Of a stretch of DNA of 64,000 nt, positions 59,074-64,000 are shown one piece after another (the stretch's first letter is position 1; every line of letters starts with the position of its first letter). Made by a program: the position numbers and the translations under genes. Source of the stretch: Chlorops oryzae (Eukaryota > Arthropoda > Insecta > Diptera > Chloropidae); contig CM035808.1 in the NCBI GenBank assembly GCA_020466095.1, forward strand, positions 50,728,485-50,792,484, given 5' to 3'. Below the pieces are notes generated by a model. It saw only the letters and a list, made by a program, of their open reading frames with translations, was not told the DNA's origin and did no database searches.

Positions 59074-61184
59074 CATTAATGTGATCAATACAGCTTAGGT
59101 ATTCATAATCAATCCTAAATTTTTTACCCTACGCACGAAGCTCAAGCGTGCCTCGCCCAGCATTATTGATGGAATGTTGAAAGAATGAATATTCAACATT
59201 GAGATAGGCAGTACAAATGATTTGAGAAGGTTTAGCGCAAGGAAATTACGTTGAGCCCAAAGAAAAATCCTTTCCAGGTCTTCATTTAGACGACAGCAAA
59301 GATCTTCGATTAGTCCCACCCTTCTAGAGAGATGAATTTGGATGTCATCGGCATAGGCATGGATATCAACGGTTTTGACGATCCCGAATATGTCATTTAC
59401 AAATGCTGCAAATCAAATAGGGCCAAGAATTTAACCTTGAGGCACTCCTGCATTTATTTCCCTATATTCTGAGAACTCACCGCCAACCTTAACACGTTGA
59501 AGACGACTACTTAAATAGTCGTACATCAATTTCAGGGAATGGTTGTTGAATCGGAACAGATTACCCAGCTTTTCCACTAATAGTTTATGGTAGACGCTAT
59601 CGAAGGCTTTGAAAAAATCAAGCAGTGTTAATAAGGCCTTCATCGTAAGAAGGTCTGATGTCATCTATGACTTTCAGTACGGCAGTCGAACAGCTATGAC
59701 CACGCCGGAAGCCAAATTGAAAGGGAGAGAGTAAATTTAAATTAGAAAAATGTTCTTGAATTTGTTGTGCCATCAACATTTCGCATACTTTTGAGAGGCA
59801 CGGCAAGATCGTTATTGGTCTATAGTCCCCTGCTTCTGTTGCAGGGTTTTTATGCCAAAGGACAGCGTTTGAGGTGATTTTAGACACGCAGCGCACAATA
59901 TCATCATCGTTGACGGGAATGAAGCTAAACGGATTACTAGCGAAACAGCTAAAATCTGGGGGATCAAAATCATTACTAGGGCTAACCCTAGAGACCGATG
60001 CAGAGTAATCATTCATACAATTTGGTTGAATTGTGCAAACTTGTGTAATCTTCCTTGTATACACCATTTTACGAATATTATTCCACAGCGTCTTTGTTGG
60101 GAGAGATGCATTTAATTTGGAACTAAAATAAGCTTTTTTGGAAGAACGAGTTGAATCCGTATCAACCTTTCGAGCTTTTCTATAGGACTTAAGATTTTGA
60201 GGTGACGGATTCCGTTTCCATTTATTGTAGGCTTTCTTACGGGCTTTAATTGCATTCAAAACTGAGGTGTTAAACCAAGGTGGGGAGCTGTGTAGAATTT
60301 GAAATGAACGCAAAGGGACGTGAGCGTCGAACACTTGTGAGATCTGTTCAGCCAAAAATTCCAATTTATCATTGACATCTCTTAGATACCAACAATCTGT
60401 CCAATTTATTGATGCAAGGTCGTTAAAAATCTCTTCGTAGTTTATTGCTTTATAATTGCGAAAACTAATAAATTTTTTATTGGCATTCTGATGAAAGTTT
60501 GAATTAAAAATACCACAGATTAAATCATGGTCAGATAGAAAAGAACACTATCCAAAGTGCAAGCAAAGTGACGGATCAGATACCAGAAAAATATCTAGCA
60601 AGCTTGGCTCAGAGTTTAACGAGAAACGCGTCGGGAGCAGACTGGCAAGACTTATATGCTCAAGGAAGTTAAATGTAGCCGGAGAATCATTTAAAATATT
60701 AATATTGAAGTCGCCACAAACTACAATATTGTGATAGTCAACAAAGGAGTCTCTTAATTTAGCAAAAAAAAAAAAAAATGAGTGAAGGGAGTTTAGACGA
60801 CTCGGACAGTTAATTAAGAGCTTCCAATTATTATTGCAAATACTCACGCCAAGGTATTCAACAATCTCATTATGGGATTTATCCATACAATTTATAACAA
60901 ATTATAACAGCCTTCAAACGTTATTTCATTGATTTCACCAGTTTTTTTTTGTCAAAGTTGGGGATATTTTTTGCCATTCCAATTTTGATATGCGTTTCAG
61001 AGCAGTAGCATCTCTTATTGAATGCTGTCAAACTTTTTTTTTCAAAATCGACCATAGATTCTCAAGTGGGTCGACTCGGGACTCTGCGGTAGTGTTTTCA
61101 AATAATATGGGCAGTTATAAAGGATCCATAAACGTGTATCGAAGGCTGTGTGCTTGGGTTCGTTATCCTGTTGAAACATACATA

Positions 61185-62472
61185 AAGACTGTCCCAGAAA
61201 TACCTGTCTTTTTTTTTATTGCAAAAAACCAATAATGTTTTTTAAAAATTCTTTCAGTTTATTATTAAGTGAACATTACAAAATAAATAAAAATTTTAAT
61301 TACACTGAAAAAAATACACTTTAAAAAAATTATACACTTTTTTATTAAGGTCCTCCATCAGGTTTTTTACCGACCTTTCGTTCACCTTAGTGTATGCCCG
61401 ACGCCATTTATGTCGAAATATTTCGATGTTCGCAGTTTGTTTGGTCTTCTTAAGGTTCCTTTTCATTAAAGCCCAATAATTTTCGATTGGACGAAGTTCG
61501 GGGCAATTCGGAGGATTTGATTCTCTTGGTACCACAGTGACATTATTGGCTTGGTACCAATCCATCGTTCTCTGGCTGTAGTGAGATGTTGCTAGGTCAG
61601 GCCAAAATAGTACTGAACCTTGGTGTTGACGTATAAAAGGCAGCAAACGCCGTTCCAGACACTTTCTGATGTAAATTTCGGTGTTGATTGTGCGATCCGT
61701 CACAAATTCCTTACTTCGAAGGCCACATTTGCAAATGGCCTGTCACACCATGTATTTCTTTGGAAATTTGGTATGTTTTTCGGTGGTAAATTTAGAGGAT
61801 GCTCCACCCCTTCTAACCGCAGTATAATATCCGTGTCCAGGTAACTGCTTGAAATCCGCTTTGCAATACGTTTCATCGTCCATGATCATGCAATCAAATT
61901 TGGGCAGGTAATCGCGATACAGTTTTCGAGCCCTCCTCTTGGCTTCGGCGTCCTTTTCTTCTGACCTATCAGGTACTTTTTGTACTTTATAGCTCCTTAG
62001 GTTGTAAAATTTTTTAATCCGTTGAACACTTGACTTCGATGTTCCCGCTTTTGCTGCCATATCACGAACCGAAGTGCCTGGATTCTGAGTAAACAGCCGC
62101 TTAACCTTCTGGGCCACCGCTTGGTTCGCTGGACCACTTTTTCTCCCTGATCCTGGTGTTTTTGAAAAAGGGGTAAGCTGTCTGTTTCGTTTTATGGTCC
62201 TACTGACAGTTTTTTCGCACACGCCAACTTCCTGAGCGATATTTTTGTACGTGGTGTTTGGATTTTCCAGGTGTTTGTAAATAATTGCTTTCAGCTTTTC
62301 TTCTTGTTGAGACGACATCTTTTCAGTAGCTCTTTTATTTTACGAATGAGTATTTTTTTTTAATCTGCAATATTTATACTTTATTAAGGTACCAAATATG
62401 TTGCTATAGAGTTAACACTTTTTTATAAATAGCCTAAAAACAAAAGGACAGTTATTTCTGGGACAGTCCTTT
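61185..62472 (-). mobile_element. IS630-Tc1 DD37E element, copy 2
   Basis: Ends AAGACTGTCCCAGAAATACC and GTTATTTCTGGGACAGTCCT, with TA outside on the left (61183-61184) and at about 62473-62474. Inserted in the Tc1-like transposase gene. Highly similar to copy 1 at 35898-37199. Confidence 0.92.
61296..62318 (-). pseudogene. DD37E transposase with a single nonsense codon
   Basis: From ATG at 62318: SSQQEEKLKAIIYKHLENPN and VGVCEKTVSRTIKRNRQ (first helix-turn-helix), GRK linker, PGTSVRDMAAKAGTSKSSVQ (second), then IMDDETYCKADFKQLPGHGY with the first Asp, SVLFWPDLATSHYSQRTMDW with the second, and ELRPIENYWALMKRNLKKTK with the Glu. There are 37 residues between the second Asp and the Glu, defining DD37E, a group described from mosquitoes. 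The frame is continuous for 341 codons except one TGA at 61743-61745 where copy 1 has Trp. Ends FFKVYFFQCN and stop. Confidence 0.93.
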
Positions 62473-63487
62473 TATGGCCCTGTCAGTCCCAAATTTTGTG
62501 CACTGGGACCCAAATGGGTTTTTAAAATAACAATGCACCTTCTTGTGTTCATTATTCCAGGAATATGACCCAGCCTCACGCCTTCAGCAGCAAAACAGCC
62601 CCACATCATGACGGAGCCCCCGCCGTGTTTAACTGTCGGCAGAAGGCTCTTGAAATAAAGCCTCTTATCTCGCCACATTATATTGATTCCATCGGACACT
62701 TTTATGTTAAATTTACATTCATCGGAAAATATAACGCGCTTCCAGAACCGCAAACCCATTTTAATATACTTTTTAGCAAATTGAACTCTTTTGATGCGGT
62801 TATTTTGACTTATAAAAGGCTTTCGTGCCGCAATTCTGCTTTGAAACTTGAGTTTACTGAGATAATTTCTTACAGTTTGGGCTGTTACTGATATTCCGTA
62901 TTGTGTAAGTAGGCTTTCCACTAAATAGGGTGCTGAAGTTGTTGGATCTTTCCGAATTTCCCTTATTAGGAACGACTGATGTCTACGAGTAAGTTTTCGC
63001 CTGGGACCATTACGCATTTTCTTTTGCACGTATCCTTGACTTTGAAACATTTTGACAATGTACTGAACCGTTGAATGGGTTCTATTTAGTATTTTTGCTA
63101 TTTCATGCAGTGACTTGCCTTCCTTGTGCAGTTTCGCGAAATTCTTTTCCAACTTCTGTTTCTTTACGTCCTATTGCTTCAAAAAACGAATTAAGTCGAA
63201 AATGTCAAGTTATAACTATAGAATTAACTCTGGACAATTATTAAACATCTATTTTTGACACATTTAATAAGTAGATGTTATCCCAGGATCACATTTTTTT
63301 GGGTACGAATACGAATTTTGTGTGCCAAAATAAAAATTTTGCTTATATTTTTAAAACAGTAATATCTTTTGTTTTTTTGCACTAAATTGATGCTTTTTAT
63401 GAGTTTTCATCAAAAATTCTATTTATATGGCAGTAAAACTCAGTTTTTCACTGAAATTTAGGGGTGTACGAATACGAGTTTTCGATA

Positions 63488-64000
63488 CTGCATATAAAAA
63501 GTCCCTTCAAAATACGTGTAAATTTTTGAAAATTGATCCAATAAATTTTGTATCGTTCCGACGGACTCTAAAAATATGGTTTAAGAAATCGCGCTCCAAA
63601 GTTTAGGTCATAGCAACGATCACCTGAGCGCGAGCAAATTCAAAAAGCTATATCTCCAAAAGTATTAGGAGTTCGACTGTGAACCATTGTACACATGATC
63701 TGTATGATAATTTATCTATCGCTTGAAACCAAAATCGATTTTTTGAAACCAAACCCGCTTCAGATATTAAATAAAGATTTCAAAAAATTTCATTACCGTA
63801 GTCATAGTCAAATTTTATTACTAGAGCCACGAGAAATATGCTTTCAAATATGATATTTTTTGTCTTAAAATAAAGCCGGCTCCATGCATGGGGTAAATGC
63901 GAAGTGCTGAATAATCGCTATAAGGGCAAATATTCGTTGACAAGCTTGCTAAATAATGAGCGCCCCCTCTACACATTCGTGTATTCGTTTAAAGGGAAGT
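63488..64000. other. no gene recognised
   Basis: AT-rich sequence outside the Tc1-like element up to the window end. No open frame of note and no element ends. Confidence 0.5.

Larger units (their letters stand above)
55227..60900 (-). mobile_element. non-LTR retrotransposon (Jockey/CR1 group) inside the Tc1 element
   Basis: 5'-truncated. Endonuclease part at 60886-60548 (IVVCGDFNINILND, SLLDIFLVSD). Linker and RT at 60364-59431 (WFNTSVLNAIKARKKAYNKW, ETGDYRPI-like block with DYRPITILPCLSKVCEML, FQFGFRRGHSCSTAV, LLDFFKAFDSVYH, INAGVPQG), then AYADDIQIHL (intact YADD) near 59345. C-terminal part to 55387 (YSRLDSASMHKLLTAFNSAT, RYVFNIRKYDH, RLWNSIPTSIRRL). The 3' tail is (TAA)n at about 55230-55245. 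Several stops. No RNase H. Interrupted by the Harbinger (55795-58755) and a hAT MITE (58881-59073). Confidence 0.88.
60905..63152 (-). pseudogene. Tc1-like transposase, split
   Basis: The N-terminal part 63152-62474 reads KLHKEGKSLHEIAKILNRTH (helix-turn-helix), TRRHQSFLIREIRKDPTTSA, then FWKRVIFSDECKFNI with the first catalytic Asp and HGGGSVMMWGCF. After the DD37E insertion it continues at 61183-60905 with a decayed NEPKHTA-like block, an ENLW-like Glu region and IRDATAL. A C-terminal RGYPTKY with stop is found at about 55200, beyond the non-LTR insertion. Frame changes in the middle part make it non-functional. It resembles DD34E Tc1 elements. Confidence 0.85.
54963..63485 (-). mobile_element. 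Tc1-like element expanded by nested insertions
   Basis: The left end GCAAAACTCGTATTCGTACA and the right end (reverse) CGAAAACTCGTATTCGTACA match, with TA outside (54961-54962, 63486-63487). The inverted repeats are about 200 bp long and include AACTCATAAAAAGCATCAAT and TTGGCACG/CGTGCCAA-type blocks. The element spans 8523 bp because a non-LTR element (about 55227-60900) and a DD37E element (61185-62472) lie inside it. Its own sequence is about 1.6 kb. Confidence 0.9.

Overview
This window is eukaryotic and looks like a higher fly (Brachyceran Diptera). It is AT-rich, with spliceosomal introns, one conserved cohesin gene (SMC3) on the + strand, and a very dense layer of transposable elements typical of fly genomes: Himar1-type mariners, DD37E IS630-Tc1 elements, BEL/Pao LTR elements, Jockey- and LOA-type non-LTR elements, PIF/Harbinger, hAT and a Transib-like element. 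I cannot name the species. No bacterial operon, CRISPR array or rRNA was seen.

Layout. 1-3.1 kb: a 15-bp minisatellite split by a TA-flanked inverted-repeat element that carries tRNA-like modules. 3.16-9.03 kb: two isolated gene pieces, an N-terminal exon like 3-hydroxyacyl-CoA dehydratase (HACD) and a DCAF10-like WD40 fragment with a 62-bp intron, separated by DNA transposons. 9.4-14.7 kb: repeats, a tandem array split by a 750-bp element, a BEL/Pao scrap, and a 2-kb palindrome. 14.7-21.2 kb: one broken LOA-type non-LTR element on the - strand (ORF1, endonuclease, RT, RNase H). 21.2-25.4 kb: BEL/Pao integrase, a Jockey ORF1 piece, and the second copy of a 0.9-kb hAT-type element. 25.96-54.46 kb: SMC3, with four coding exons visible (25958-26097, 47892-50277, 53456-54188, 54251-54463). 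Its 5' exon with the Walker A motif was not found. The 21.8-kb intron holds a Transib-like element, BEL/Pao, two Himar1-like mariners, a Jockey element broken by a hAT element, a DD37E element and many MITEs. The 3.2-kb intron holds a large foldback element. 54.96-63.49 kb: a single Tc1-like element swollen to 8.5 kb by a non-LTR element (itself carrying a nearly complete Harbinger and a hAT MITE) and by a DD37E element.

How it works together. The only clear host gene is SMC3, the cohesin ATPase subunit; acetylatable lysines, hinge, signature motif and Walker B are all present. Its reading frame is broken once, by one missing base in a G-run in the large exon, which may be an assembly error. 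Everything else is mostly a stratified record of transposition. Matching target-site duplications let many insertions be bounded to the base and ordered in time, and several host elements read in frame once the insert is removed. I found no new defence or metabolic system. The most unusual items are a hAT-type element that carries the 3' end of a LOA retrotransposon in both copies, a four-deep nest of elements, a Transib-like element with V(D)J-RSS-like ends, and a long-inverted-repeat element with an unclassified protein.
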